Part shown: piece after piece, positions 22,197 to 36,578 of the stretch
Numbering within the stretch: position 1 is the first letter of the stretch
Layout: every line of letters begins with the position of its first letter
Assembly (NCBI GenBank): GCA_017654935.2
Contig: CM065682.1
Span: 80,154,809-80,218,808, forward strand
From: Phymorhynchus buccinoides
Lineage: Eukaryota; Mollusca; Gastropoda; Neogastropoda; Raphitomidae
Reading direction: 5' to 3'
DNA length: 64,000 bases
Notes under the pieces: generated by a model
What the model was told of the DNA's origin: nothing
The model's database searches: none
The model's input: the letters and a program-made list of their open reading frames with translations, nothing else
Position numbers and translations under genes: made by a program

Positions 22197-25100
22197 CCCT
22201 CTCCCCTCCCCCGCATCACCCCCTTCCCACCCTCTCCTCTGTTTCTTCGTCTTCTCCTTTTTTTTTTTTTTTGTTGTGTGTGTGTGTTGTGTGTGTCGTG
22301 TGTGTTGTGTGTGTTGTGTGTGTGGTGTGTGTGTGTGTTTGTTTGTTTGTGCGTGTGTGTGCGTGTGCGTACGCGTGTGTGTGTGTATGTGCGTGTGGCG
22401 TGTGTGTGTGCGTGTGCGTGTGAATTGGAATGTTTGTGGTTTTATTTATTTGTAAAGCGCCATGAATATAATTTTATAGGTATGTGCGCTATATAAGTGC
22501 CAATTGTTATTATTTTAGATGGATTGCATTTAGTAGTTCTGGAGATCTACACATGGGAGACTGGTCTCTCAAACCAGTAATGGAGGTTGAAAAGCACAAC
22601 ATGACACAATTAAAGAACTTCTCCTTGTGAAGTGGAATGAAATCAACGAGACCAATACTGAAGTGAATGGCTTATTAATTTCTACACAAAATAATCTGCA
22701 CGACCTTGAAATTGAACCCAACAGTCTCCTATGGATATCACATATTTTCTGGCAATCACTTCAGTTGTTGGTTGGTTGTTAATAGTCAACATGTAGTCAG
22801 TTAGATTTCTTCACAACTCAATATTTCTATAGTAGAGAGCCATCGTGTAAAGTACTGTCATGTGTTGTTTGTTTTGTTTGTCTTAATTTGATTCAATGAT
22901 CGTTTTTGTGAAATGGATATTGGGAAAGTTTCCCTTGGAGAAAATTGTTTTCAGATCTTTTCTAATTAGACACTATATAAGCTCAAATTGTCATAGATTA
23001 ACCAATATATAGTATGTACTCTTGGAGGCGAAAAGGTCCTTTGAGCATTGTAATTTGAAGGTGTTGTTCTGAAAAATAATTCTGGTATATTTCGATAAAA
23101 ACACACACTGTAACTCATAAAATACACGCAATATAGGTTTAGGCGATTCTTTTTTATTTCATCAAGAAAACCCAATGGTAGCATATGGGTTAATTCTGCA
23201 ATCATTTCAGTGCACAACAAATAAAGGTAATGTTAGGGGTGGGAGGATAGGAGAGGGAAATCATGGGGGAGAGGGAAATCCTCCCATGTTTGCTTTCAAA
23301 GGCAAACATAAACCCTCTACTGTGTTTATGCTATTTTTGTGCTGATTGGGCAATATCAATCCACTGTCTCGCTAATTGACAACGAGTCATGGTGGCCCAA
23401 ATCTACAACACCATTGCTAATCAATCTCTCTCCTCTCTCTCTTCTCTCTCACTCTCTCTACGTCTCTCTCTCTCTCTACGTCTCTCTCTCACTTGTCCGT
23501 TCTTTCTCGTCTCCCCTCTTATCGAGTACTCTCTCTCGCTCCTTTTCTATATTATCTATATATAATCGTCTCTCACACACATCACAGCCCACATCAAACA
23601 CTCACACCGACACACACACACACACACCCACACACTACACACACACACGCACTACGCCACCCACACACACACCCGCACACTCTGGGACGCGCCATCCGTA
23701 CACATGCACGCACACGCACACACAACACACACGACACACACAACACACACACAGTCGACACACACACACACAACTCTTACACACACACAGACATATTTAC
23801 GATACACACACACACACGCACACAAGCACACAAACACACACAAAAACATGGAGGGAATGGGTGGAATACGTTTATATGTCTAACAAAAAAATAGTTGGAA
23901 CAAATAGTACACTTGTTTGATCTAAGACCATGCTATACACTTTTTACAACTGAATGTTTTCATTATTCTATTTCAGTTTGGACTATGACTAAACGAGCTG
24001 GTCAGGTTGTGGGTCATCTGACCTGCCCATTGTTGCCGCACTGCAGCACATCATGCAGAGGACAGGGTCGGTAGGTGCAGAACCCTTCGTCAGTACCATC
24101 AAAGCAGTCCTCACGAGAGTCACACACCAGAGTGAAAGGCACTCGCTGCTCCACCACTCCACAGGAAAAGTAAAACGGAAATGACGTCACTGGTGCGTCA
24201 CACCACGAGGAAGAGGGAGAATTCCAGGCGAAAGACGTGACGTCATTTCTACTCCAGCAACTGCTGTCGACGTCACAAGCCAAAAATGCCCAAGTCCAGT
24301 GGTGGTGGGGGCAAGGAGAGAACAGCGATGGGTGGGGAGTGGTGAAGGCAGAGGTGCTTGTTAAATTGGGTAGAGCAATGGGATGATCGTTTGAGTCAAA
24401 GGGTTGGCTCTCCTTCAGTCGACTTTGTGAATAGGATGGCAGCTCACACACGTAAGATACTGAGTGTTTCAAGTCACAGTCCGAAATAACAACGTATGTA
24501 TCACTCAGAGTCGTAAGCTGACCACAGAATGGAAAACCTCTTCCTGAATGGAATCAATCCAAATTAAAAAGAATGTTCGCTCAAACGTGCATCTATTGTT
24601 GTTAAGCCTGTGTTTTGGAGTTTCAGTTTGAAGTGGGACAGGAAAATGTATTTGTAAGTGTGTAACCCACTGCTTGTGCTGCTCGTCTGTCTCTTTCTCA
24701 CACCATCACTCACACGTTCTTTCCCATTACATTTACAATGATCAACTGAAACAAGCGTAGGTAGGAGGATATTACCAAATCAGTAGTGCAATGTCTGCCC
24801 TTTCAAGAAAGAAGGCAAACGATACTAATAATACTGTAGCATTTTAGTGCGCCTTAATCTTAAAAAAAGCACTAAGACGCTTACAATAATAAATATAAAT
24901 AAACCAGCAAGCAATATAGATTAAATAAACGTACAAAACTATATTACATACACACACGTCACGCGCACGCACACACACCTACGGCATCTAAACACACAGA
25001 ACGACACCACGCACTATCACAGACACACACAAGATCATAAACACACGGAAGCACGCACCACACCGCGCACACCACCGCAATGCAACATTGGCACGACGCA

Positions 25101-28100
25101 CAGCACACGTACGCACGCTACACACACACACACACACACACACACAACTACATACAACACTCAGTCCGCATCTCACCTACGCACGCCCTCACACCGAGGC
25201 AACACACACTTCATCTTGTCCTAATTGTACTCACAAACAAGCACGCAATGATCACACGAAACACTCGCGGATGGAAGGGGCACATGTACTTTGAAAAGAA
25301 ATATAGCAGGCAATGATTTGAAAAGATTAGTTTCGAGAGAAGACTTAAATGGGAGTTGGAAGAACGTGATAGTTAAAACGGAGAGGGAGTCTATTCCAAG
25401 TGGAGGGGTCCCGGAAAGACATGGAGCGTTCTCCAAGGTTCTTGGTGTGGCAACGAGGGATCTGGAGATATTAGAAGTGTCGTCGAAAGGAGCAGTCACT
25501 GAGTGCTAAGAGGTATGTAAAGTTGTCAGAAGATCAGCGCAGATTATAGAGGAAGGCCATATCCATTTAGAGGGCTTTGTAACAGAGCATTGAGAGATGT
25601 GTATTCGATACTTTCAGTGCCTTCCTACAGGAAGCCAATTGATATGAGATTCAAGCATTGGGTTGGAGTGATATGGGAGGAGTGTGGGTACACCTCCGTC
25701 CTCAGTGTGCGAGAAGCATTGTTCTGAATTTTATGCAATTTAGCGAGCGGATTTTGTGGGCAACCAGCCAGAAGGGAGTTGCAGTAGTCTAAGCGAGAGA
25801 GAACAAAGGCAGAGATAAGAGTTGTGGTGGCATCTTCAGAGACAAGATCAGGAACAGAAGCAATGCGACGGAGTTCCAGATAGCAAGCACGACAGACAGA
25901 GGAAATTACTTTGAGTTTGAAAAGAAAGTGTTTGGTCCAGTGTGAAGCCAAGATTGCGAACGCTTGCAGAAGTCTGAATGAGAGATTTCTCTAGTTGGAT
26001 AGAAGTAGGGAGCGAGTTTGTAGACAAAAGTCTCTTGGGGACAATGAAAATCATTTCAGTCTTGTCATTGTTAACTTGGAGTTTGTTGTCAGTCATCCAA
26101 GCCTTGATGTCAGAAATGCATGATTGAGTTCGTTCAATGATAGAAGGAAGCTGAGAGATATCGTCAGACCTGTAAACCTGATTGTCATAAGAAAATCAGT
26201 GGTGGGAGATGCCATGGTGAGTAGTAATGTTATAAATAGGTTGTGTGTAAAGAACGAAGATAATGGGGCCCAGAACAGAACCCTGGGGAACTCCATACTC
26301 CAGACCAGCTGAGTGAGAAGAGAAGCCGTTAACAGAGACAACCTGAGTACGACCACAAAGGTATGAATGGAACCATGAAAGAGCTTTATCGGAGATGCCA
26401 AAGGTATTTTGCAGTCGAGATAGAAGGGTACAGTAATCTATAGTGTCAAAGGCAGAGGATATGTCTAACAGGGACAGCAGAGAAACCTTACTATCATCAA
26501 GAGCAGAAAGAAGATCGTTAATTATCTTCAGAAGAGCAGTTTCAGTGCTATGACCAGCACGATAGGCAGACTGCAACGGATAGAGGAGATTGTGATGTTC
26601 TAAGTGAGCCTGGAGCTGGAGAAGTACAATCTTTTCAGTTATCTTGGACAGAAAGGATAGGTTGGACACGGGCCGATAGTTTTTAAGGTTTTCGGGGTCT
26701 AGAGAGGGTTTTTTCAAGGGAGGCCGGACAACAGCGGTTCTAAATACAGAGGGGAAACATCCTGAGATGAGTGATTAATTCACAATGGTGGTTATGTAAG
26801 GTAGCAGATCGTCAATAACAACACACAACAGGGAGGAGGGGAAGGGGTCAAGCACACATGTCTTAATAGTAGTTTTCTTGTTTTTTTATCACATCCTTAA
26901 CAATAGTTTCAGGGTCACAGGTTCAAAACCAGAGAACGGAATGCCAGAAAAAGCGTCATAGCAAACATCAGGGACCGTTACTGTCTGAGAGTCCAGGCTC
27001 GCGGATTTTCCTGATTTTGCCAATGAAAAAGTCACAAAATTTGCTGAGGCAGGTCAGAGGGACAGACAGATGAAGGAAGAGGAGAAGATTTTACTCTCCC
27101 CGTGAGTGTGTCTGTGAGTCTGAATAGTTGTTTGCTTGTGGTTTATGCGACTATTTTTGCGTTGTAGAATGCTGATTTAGCTTGCTGAACAATTTCAACA
27201 TCATGGTTTTCGTCAAGAAAAAACACGAAACACAATGACCTGGACAACTTAGCTGACAAACTTGGAAAAAACAGCACATGATAAAAAACACTATCGTTTA
27301 TATTAGTATTTAACATTATGTCAATCAACCATGATCATCCCGACCATTCCCTTCCCCTTTTCTACATACAATCCAACATGTTCTATAATGTGTTTAGCCG
27401 AGTAGGCACTGACACACCAAACACCCCCACACCCTTCAAATCAAAAGCTTGTTCACATAAACATCCTAAACACACGTTGTCTAAATAAGCATTCAGGAAC
27501 CTGCAATATCACGATCAACGACATGTTTCATGTCTAACCAGACATGCAGAAATAAAGAAAGTCTTTATAAAAGAGACACACTCAAAAATCAAGAAAATAC
27601 ATTAAAATGGAGAGGGCTTATTAATGTTTGCTCAAACATGGGAGGATTCACCTTTTCAACCCCCGTCACCCTGCCTTCCTGTGTTGTGGCACTTATGGAT
27701 TGTACTTTAACTGATTTTATACACTAACAATCCAGCAAATTAATGTGAAGTTTTAGAAGAAAATATTAAGTTACTCTGTAATACAGTTGTAATGAAATAG
27801 TTAACCTGAGCTGGCTCAAACATCCCCCGTGTACACTCGTTCAACATTATTTTGCTACGGTCATTCTATTTTTATTTCCTGTGTCACACCATCCCTTGTG
27901 TGATACCATTGCTTCTTCTCTGCTGCTCATACATTTTATAAATATACAATTGATTTACATGTGTCTACTTAAAAACACACAAAATGGCCGAAGCGAGAGA
28001 GAGAGAGGAAGAGAGAGAGAAGGATAGAGAGAGAGAATAGAGAGGAGAGAGGAGAGAGAGCAGAGATAGAGATAGTGAGAGAGTAAAAAAGAGCGATTTA

Positions 28101-31100
28101 ACAACCTTTCATCCATAACCAGGAAATGAATACCCTTGAGCTACAGAGCCGTCCTCATGTTGGAATGCAAAAGTGTACCTGAGACACAGGAAGGTAAACT
28201 TTATAAAAGCAACTTTCAACATGCTTGAAAAAACAAACGAACCATTCCTTTTACATACTTATGTACATTACATATACACTTTGGAGACATTCTTTCATAA
28301 ATGACATCTTGATCCATGATTCACCTCTGTTACAAAATATAACCAGTGCAGGATGGTGAGCAATACCGAACAGTTCGTTAGAAAGCTTTGACATTATGCA
28401 TGCCTATGGCAAAAGGTACAACTCGCTTTCAACCCAGTCAACAGCATGTACTGTACACTACATAAAAATCGATTTGTTGGTTTTAATTTATATTATTATT
28501 GAATTATTATATGTTATATTATTATGATTATTAAACCCAAGATTAACTCAAAATCAAGAGATGGATGCACAGACATAAAAGATTAGAACAAAGTCAAAAC
28601 CATGACCTTATTAACATAACGGAACAAAACATAACTAAAACAAATGAAAGTCGTGATACTGTACAATAATTAGCAGCCAAATCAGATGATCCAGCATAGC
28701 AGTTAGCCACATGTGGCACCCAAGCACATAATTCATTACATGGACTGAATGGTGAATGATAATGAGGGAAACCTTTTATCTTACATGGGGTGAGCAATGT
28801 ACGAGCCCTGTCTTAACCCAACATAGAAGTCGAATTTTCTGCCTCTAGCCCACATCACCTCCTCCAATGCCTCCATTTCTTTCGCAGAGTTCAAGATCAC
28901 CAAGTGACCTCCCAGGTCTCTGCATCCCTGCCTGGCCTGGTTGTAGGTCAGTTGTTCCTGAGGCTTGACCAGGACGTAGCATTGGTCATCCACCATGAAA
29001 CCGACATGTCCACAAGTGGGGTACCCGCAGTTCTCTTCGTCCTCTGCCCCGGAGCACTCCACTCTCAGGTTGCAGGCCAGGTGTGGACGGAACTGGGGCC
29101 AGTGGGGAACTGAGCAGTTCCATAAACCGTCTGCCAACTTTACTGGAGTGGAATGGGGCTACCACACACAACAAACACGACACACACACACACCCACACA
29201 CAACACAACACGCACCACCCGCAGGAGTCCTACACAGCCACACACATTACAAAACGGGCTTAAACACCAAACACACACCACACACACGCACACACGCCAC
29301 ATTTGCAACTACACGCTCTTCATCAATGATTGACGAGATGTATTCCAATTTTTGTTATTTGACTATTTGCTACAAATTATATCTCGTATGCTGATTGATC
29401 AGTTAGGCATGTGCTACACATCTTGCCTAAGTGAAAACCGGTAAGAGATGCGTTTCTCCGCGCCTATATTTACCAGTTCGCGCCAGGATTCCAGAGGTGG
29501 CCAGACGCAGAGACCAGTTAAGTGCGCCATAGATTTAGTTTGTTATCTTTAGTGTTTAAGTTTATATTGTCCCATCCTAAGCGGTTTAATATTGTAAAAA
29601 TGGTCTAAATTTTATGTGTGTGTGTGTGTTTGTGACGTTATGCTCGTCGCAAATCAGGTTAGTTTTTTCATTTGACGTTTCAAGAGATTGCTTTATTTAT
29701 TACCATCGTTTATTGAATTGCTCGACTCACGCCGGGAATCTAAATTAGCCGGTCGGTTCTCTCAGAAGCCTACTCTGAAATAATAAATCGGTCGGCCCTA
29801 TTCAGTGGTCAATGACATGGCTCTTTCAGAAGCCATGGCTTCTCCGAGTTCACGGGAAGGTATTTCCGAACCCACAGACCCACAAACCCAATGATATGAA
29901 AATGGTGCAATAATTGGATGCAAACTGGGGGCAATGACTGGACCGAACGAAATCCGCGGCTCTCTGCAACCTTGTTCATCGCGCCATCTCGAACGCGTAC
30001 GCGGGCCCAAGTGACCCCAAAAAAGCACGGTCGTCTCGCTCATCTGAACCAGACAACACCATTGTTGTCAATGATGAAGAATCGAACCTTGACGATTTAG
30101 AAGAGAACCCGGTGAAAACATACAGCACTCAAGAACCAGACCATCAAGAAGTCGATCACGACATAGAACTACTAGAAAGGATCGCGGCAGAGATCAATTC
30201 AGAAGAGGAGAAACTTGGAGAAAAAGTGCTACCAGGACTAGCGAAAATAATTGATGTCCGCTTCAAAGCTGCAGACCAACAGAAGAAATTTGAAATCTAC
30301 AACAGACCATAAAACTGCGCACGACTCATTGTGCCAATTGTCAACCATGGAATTTGGAACAAACTTCCAGACGCGGCTGTGAAAACGATGTTGAAGTACC
30401 GGAGCACATCAACGCCAGGTGTCACAAAGCGTATCCCCACCCCTTCCACTGCGCGGGTGTGTGACGTCATTCTCTCTACAGACTTGAAACTGAGTGAAAA
30501 AATGGCGGGTGCGGTACAGAACTGCACAGACTCTATTGCTGTCTGCGCACATGCGTCTCGCGAGATATCGTTCTGCCGTCGCCATGCTCTTCGACCGTAT
30601 TTCAACAAACCAAACCTTTGTGACGTATCGCTCCCCCACAGCTCTTTGGGGATGATCTAGGCAACTCGCTCAAAGGGATCAGAGAAGCTGAACAGATAGC
30701 AGCGAGCTGTACCCAGCCAGATAAGCCCTACCAACCCCAAACCCATGGCTCTGCACAAAACGAAAGTGGTTCCAGCCGGTGTGGCGATTTTTAGGGAAAA
30801 GTCGGGAGTTTCCCCACTACAAACGGCAGCAGTGGGGACACAACAAATGGCGAGGCTACTACACGGGCCACAACTTCCGCTAGTCTCCCTATCACTAGCT
30901 GAAAGGGTGAGAAGCTTGATACGATCGCTTGAGGCCAATGTGGATAGTTTTGAGGCAGGAAGGCTGATGTTTTTTCATCATGAATGGGCACAGATTACGT
31001 CTGATTCTGAGATTTTGCAAATGATTCAAGGAGCAAAGATAGAGATAAATTGTTCTGTAGGAACTCTTAGTAACTTGTCTTCTAACAAAGCACCAGCTGT

Positions 31101-34100
31101 CAGTCCAAGTGAATGCCAGATCATTGATTCAGAAGTTCAAAAACTTATTTCTAAGCGTGTCATCTCCCAATGCAGTCAAACTGAAGGCGAAGTACTCGCC
31201 CCTGTGTTTATTAGAGGTAAGAAAGACGGAACACATCGTATGATTCTGAATCTAAGTAGACTCAACTCAGTTTGTTACCACCATTTTAAAATGGAAACAC
31301 TCAATACAGCTCTGATTCTTATCCATAAGAACTGCGTCATGGCATCCAATAGATCGTAAAGATGCATACTATTCAGTGCCCATTCATGGGGAACACAAAA
31401 CATTTCTGAGGCTTGTGTGGAAAGACCAACGTTTTGAATACAATGTACTACCAAACAGACTAGCTCCGAGACCTCGGTGGTTCACCAAACTGTTGAAACC
31501 AGTGTTCGCTTTGCTCAGAAAAGAGAGTAACATATCAACATCTTTTTTAGATGATTCATTGCTGGTAGGGGCTACAGGAGAAGCCTGCATGCAGAATGTC
31601 CATGCCCCGAATAAGGAAACCATTTCTGGGAAAAAGAAGAGATCCCGCACAGAAAGTGGGATAAATGAATCAGAGGTCGAGCATGACAAGAATGCAGGGA
31701 GGAGTGCCGCTCAAACCAGGGTCAGGAAAGAGAGTAACCCGTTTTCTGGGTCATCGGATGAAAGGGTGATAGAAGAAAGTGAGGGTGAAATAGCAGACAT
31801 CACAGAGGATGAATTTTTAGCCAACTTGGAGGCAGAACTGGACAAAACTGAAGCAACTACTGGCCCGGTGGCAGAATCGTTGGCTACGCATGTGAATAAG
31901 CGCTTCAAGGAACATACTGACTAGGGGCTGCTGAAGGAGAAGATGAGTAAATATGATAGACCACGCAATTGTGAAAATGTGGTGGTTCCCAAGATCAACA
32001 AAGTTATCTTCCGATCACTCCCTCGGCACGTGAAAAGAGCTGACGCAAGTCTTGCAAGCACTCAGCAGGCGATAGTGAAAGCAGCAATTGCCATCACTCA
32101 CAACACACAGCACTTGCTGGTACAAGGAGGGCGTGGCTTAGAGGAAAAAACGGCCAATACGGATGCGTTGTCAATACTAGGCCATGCTGCTAGAGATATG
32201 TCAATCAGACGTCGACGAGCAATTAGACCCTACCTCAACAACGAATACGTTGGGCTGTGTAGTGATGAAGTGCCGATTACATTGTGGTTTTTTGGCAACA
32301 CTCTCTCAGTGTCTATGAAGGAGGCAACAGAATTGGACAAGATTAGTTCGGAAGCAGTTGCAGGACTGAGTCACAGTGGCTACAACAGAAACAGGAAGCC
32401 TTTTTTAGGCCATGGACGGAAGAGTTGGCAGCAAGATTGGAGTTACAAGAGACGAAACTACATTCAGTCGTGGAAAGAACAGCATCACGTGGGGAAGCAT
32501 CAGAAACCACGCCCACCCTTCCACCAAAAGAAGCATTACTGAGCCATGGCATCGTGGAGAGTACCCAGGTGCTTTGATTTGAAAGAAGAAGCTCTAGCCT
32601 TTCAAGGTGGTAGACTTAAGCATTTTTTACCTGAATGGTGATCAATTACTAGTGATATGGGAGTAATACACACAGTAGCTGTGATAATATTAGAATTTGA
32701 CAATAATGTAGAGCATTTGACAATAAACAAAGCCAAATTGAATGAGAAAGAAAAAGAAGTAATTTTGGAGGAAATTAAAAAAATTGGCATCTATTGACCT
32801 TAAAGATGCTTACTATTCAGTGCCCATATATGAAGAACACAGAAAATGCCTTATGTCTAAGTGGTTAGATCAGTTGTGGGAGTACACTTGTATGCCGAAT
32901 GGACTAGCTCTTGCCCCTAGGAAATTTACCAAACTGTTAAAACCAGTATTTGCCACCTTGAGAGAAAAGGGACATATTTTGTCTGCATTTCTTGATGATT
33001 CTCTGTTGTTGGCTGAGACAGTAGACCTGTGTAGACAAAATGTTGTTGATACAGTCCATCTTTTTTTATCCCTCGGTTTCATTATTCACCCTACAAAATC
33101 AGTATTTGAACCTACTCAAAGAATACAGTTCTTAGGAGTTAATATTGATTCAAGAACTATGATAGTTAAACTTACAAAAGATAGATCTGAAGATTTGCGT
33201 CAATCCTGCATCAGAGCAAATAAAAAAGATAGACTCAAAATAAGAGAGTTAGCCAAGGTTATAGTCACATTAGTGGCAGCGTTCCCAGCAGTTACATTTG
33301 GGCCCTTGTATTATCGTCACCTGGAAGAGGACAAAAAAGCTGCATTGACGAGACACAGAGGAGACTTCGATAAGCACTTATTACTGTCGTTTGAGGCTAA
33401 AGCAGAGTTACATTGGTGGATTGAACATATCCCTTCAGCTTCTAAAGACATTGTACATAGTGACCCTGATATCGTGGTTAAGTCAGACGCCAGCTTGAGT
33501 GGCTGGGGCTGTGTGTGCGAAGAGGAACAATCTGGAGGGGCGTGGTTACCTGATGAAGCTTAGATTCACATTAATTATTTGGAGTTGAAAGCTGCCTTGT
33601 TTGCCTTGAAATGTTTCAAAGAACACTTGGTTGGAAAGCATGTTCGCATTTTGGTCGATAGCACGACGGCAGTGGCGTGCATACATCATATGGGCTCTAG
33701 CCATTCTTTCTCATGTAACGAGATCGCCCTTTCTATTTGGCAGTGGTGCATTGTGCACAAGATATGACTATCAGCTGCACACATTCCAGGGAAAGACAAC
33801 AAGGAAGCAGACAGCCAATCTAGAAAATTGAACACGGATGGGGAATGGAAACTTGATAGTGTGACCTTGAAGACAGCTTTAGCACACTTGCATGTCAACC
33901 CAACAATATACCTCTTTGCCTCCAGACTGAATAAGCAATTTGACCCATATGCAGCATTTCGACCCGACCCAGAAGCTTTCGCAATTGATGCTTTTTCTAT
34001 TTCATGGAAGAATCATATCTGCTATTGTTTTCCTCCTTTCCGCGTCATCAGTCAAGTGCTACAGAAATTCAAACGGGACAAGGCAGTGGGGGTGATCATC

Positions 34101-35861
34101 GTGCCCCAGTGGACAACACAGGTGTGGTGGCCAGTCCTCAGGAGGATGCTGATCCAGAATCTAGTGCCACTAGCTTCCAAACATCTCCTCATGTTGCCCA
34201 ACAAACCAAAGGAAATCCACCCCCTGACCAAAAAGAAGCTGATCCTGCTTGCATGTCCTATATCAGGGGAATGTGCAGGAAGCAAGGTTTAGCAGAGGTT
34301 GCTGCAGATCTGTTGGTTAGTTCGTGGAGACCTAACACCCAAACATCATACAACTGTTAGATTGAGAAGTGGAAGAAATATGCAAAACATAACAAATTGG
34401 ACCATCATTCAGCATCACCCATTGACGTATCTAATTTTTTAGCATACTTATTTAAAGAAGGAGCCAGTTATAGTGCTTTAGACACAGCAAGGAGTGCACA
34501 ATCATCGTACCTATCTGTGGGAGAAGGGGAACAAACAGTAGGAAATCACCCAGTGGTACGTAGAGTGATGAAAGGAGCGTTTGAGAAGAGACCTTCATTA
34601 CCTAAATATAGAGACACTTGTGATGTGGATCGGGTTCTATGTTACTTGGAATCACTGCCTGAATTAGATAGCTTGTCCCTCAAAGACCTTACTTTACACA
34701 CGTGTATATTGTTGACGCTATTGACTGGACAAAGGGGCCAGGCTCTACATACCCTCAAACGAACGGACATTAAGCTAAAAAGCGACAGATGTGTAATTAC
34801 GTTTTCTGAAAAATAGAAACAATCAAAACCAGGAGTTCACCTCCAGTTGGTATATGTGCATTTCAAAGTAACCAAAGACTGTGTTTAGTCTCTCATCTGA
34901 AGGTTTATCTTGAAATAACTAAAAATTTCAATGCAGGGTCACAGTTATTCAAAACAATTCCAAAACCACATCTGCCTGTCAGTTGAGATGCATTAGCTCG
35001 CTGGGTGAAAACTGCTTGCTGAGGCAGGCATAAATACTGATATTTTCTCAGCGCACAGTACCAGAAGTGTGTCTACTTCAGCTGCTGAAAAAAGGGGAGT
35101 ACCGTTAACAACAATTTATGAAGAGTGCTGGTTGGAGTAGTGAAAAAACATTTGTGAAGTTTTATAGACAATCTGAAAAAACAGAAGTGAACTTCAGCCA
35201 AACAAACCTGGACCATTTGGTAAACAAATAATGTGAATTGACACTGAAATGGATTCTTTGATTGTTTGGGAGGATTATTCAAGTGTTATATTGTAAATAG
35301 TGTACAAATGATGGTGATTGAGAAGACAGCCTGATGACCTTCATGCAGACAAGCGCTCTGTGGAAGCTATGCAGGAAGGTACAGTCTTCCCTTATGAGGT
35401 AAGACGAAAACGTTATCATATTTAGTGAATGGTTGTTTTCAATCCCATTTGCAACTTATGTTATGCAAGTTCTCTAAGCATATCTCTAAAATATCAACTG
35501 TCCTTACTACTAAGGACGTCACTAACTGAATAATAATTAATAAATTTAATTAGCCTTCCCTAGGAAGGTAAAATTGAATTGTAATTATTAGAGGTTAGTG
35601 ATGTTAGTGGGAGGACAGTTCCCTCCCTTTTTTTGAATTTCCCTCCCTGTAGCATTCTTATGTCTAGAGAACTTGCATGTAGCTAAATCCTGAAGCGGGA
35701 ATGTCTGGTGCCAAATGCTCCTGATGCTCAACTGTCCTTCCACTAACATCACTAACCTCTAATAATTACAATTCAAATTTCACCTTCCTAGGGAAGGCTC
35801 ATTAATATTAAATTTACTAATTAAACTTCGACATCAGGTAAGCCTCGATTAATTTTATTGA

Positions 35862-35948
<87 letters not shown>

Positions 35949-36504
35949 TGAATTTTGAATTTTAATGATAATTATTTGGGTTGGTATAATTTCTTTTCAC
36001 ATGTTTGTTTCATGTTCTTCCAGCTATGTTGTATTTCTGTCATGTTGTTGCACCTAACCTGAATTTCTTTTTTGGAAACGGACACTGTTCTGGTTGACGG
36101 ACACTGTTGAAATTTATGTGACAGTAGTTAGCTAAGATTGTGTACCTGAAAGTGTTTTCTGATTACAAAAACAATCAATAGAAAGGTCAGTAATTAGTAG
36201 ATTTCCAATTAATACATACTAATGTAGAAATCGAACTGGACATATAGCAGTCATATCGTGTTGTTCATTGTCGAGGAAAGTGTGTCAACCAGATTTCCAT
36301 CTTATTCTTCACCTTAGGCAGCCAGCTTCATCACGTTAAATATTCTGCTGCACTTTAGGGGGTAGCACGAAAAAGAAGGAAAATAACAGCAAGGATAGAG
36401 TAGAAAGTGAAATGATAAGATGTTTGGGGAAGAAGATAAAACCCAATGTAGTCAGGGATAATTTAAGTAGATGTAGATACATCGTTTGCTACGTAGGATC
36501 TATA

Positions 36505-36578
<74 letters not shown>

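Noticed and set aside
21979..22496. Val/Cys-rich ORFs
   Set aside because: Translations of (GT)n in three overlapping frames.
33900..34200. Stand-alone DNA adenine methylase gene
   Set aside because: The methylase-like block is in its standard place between RNase H and recombinase of a DIRS element.
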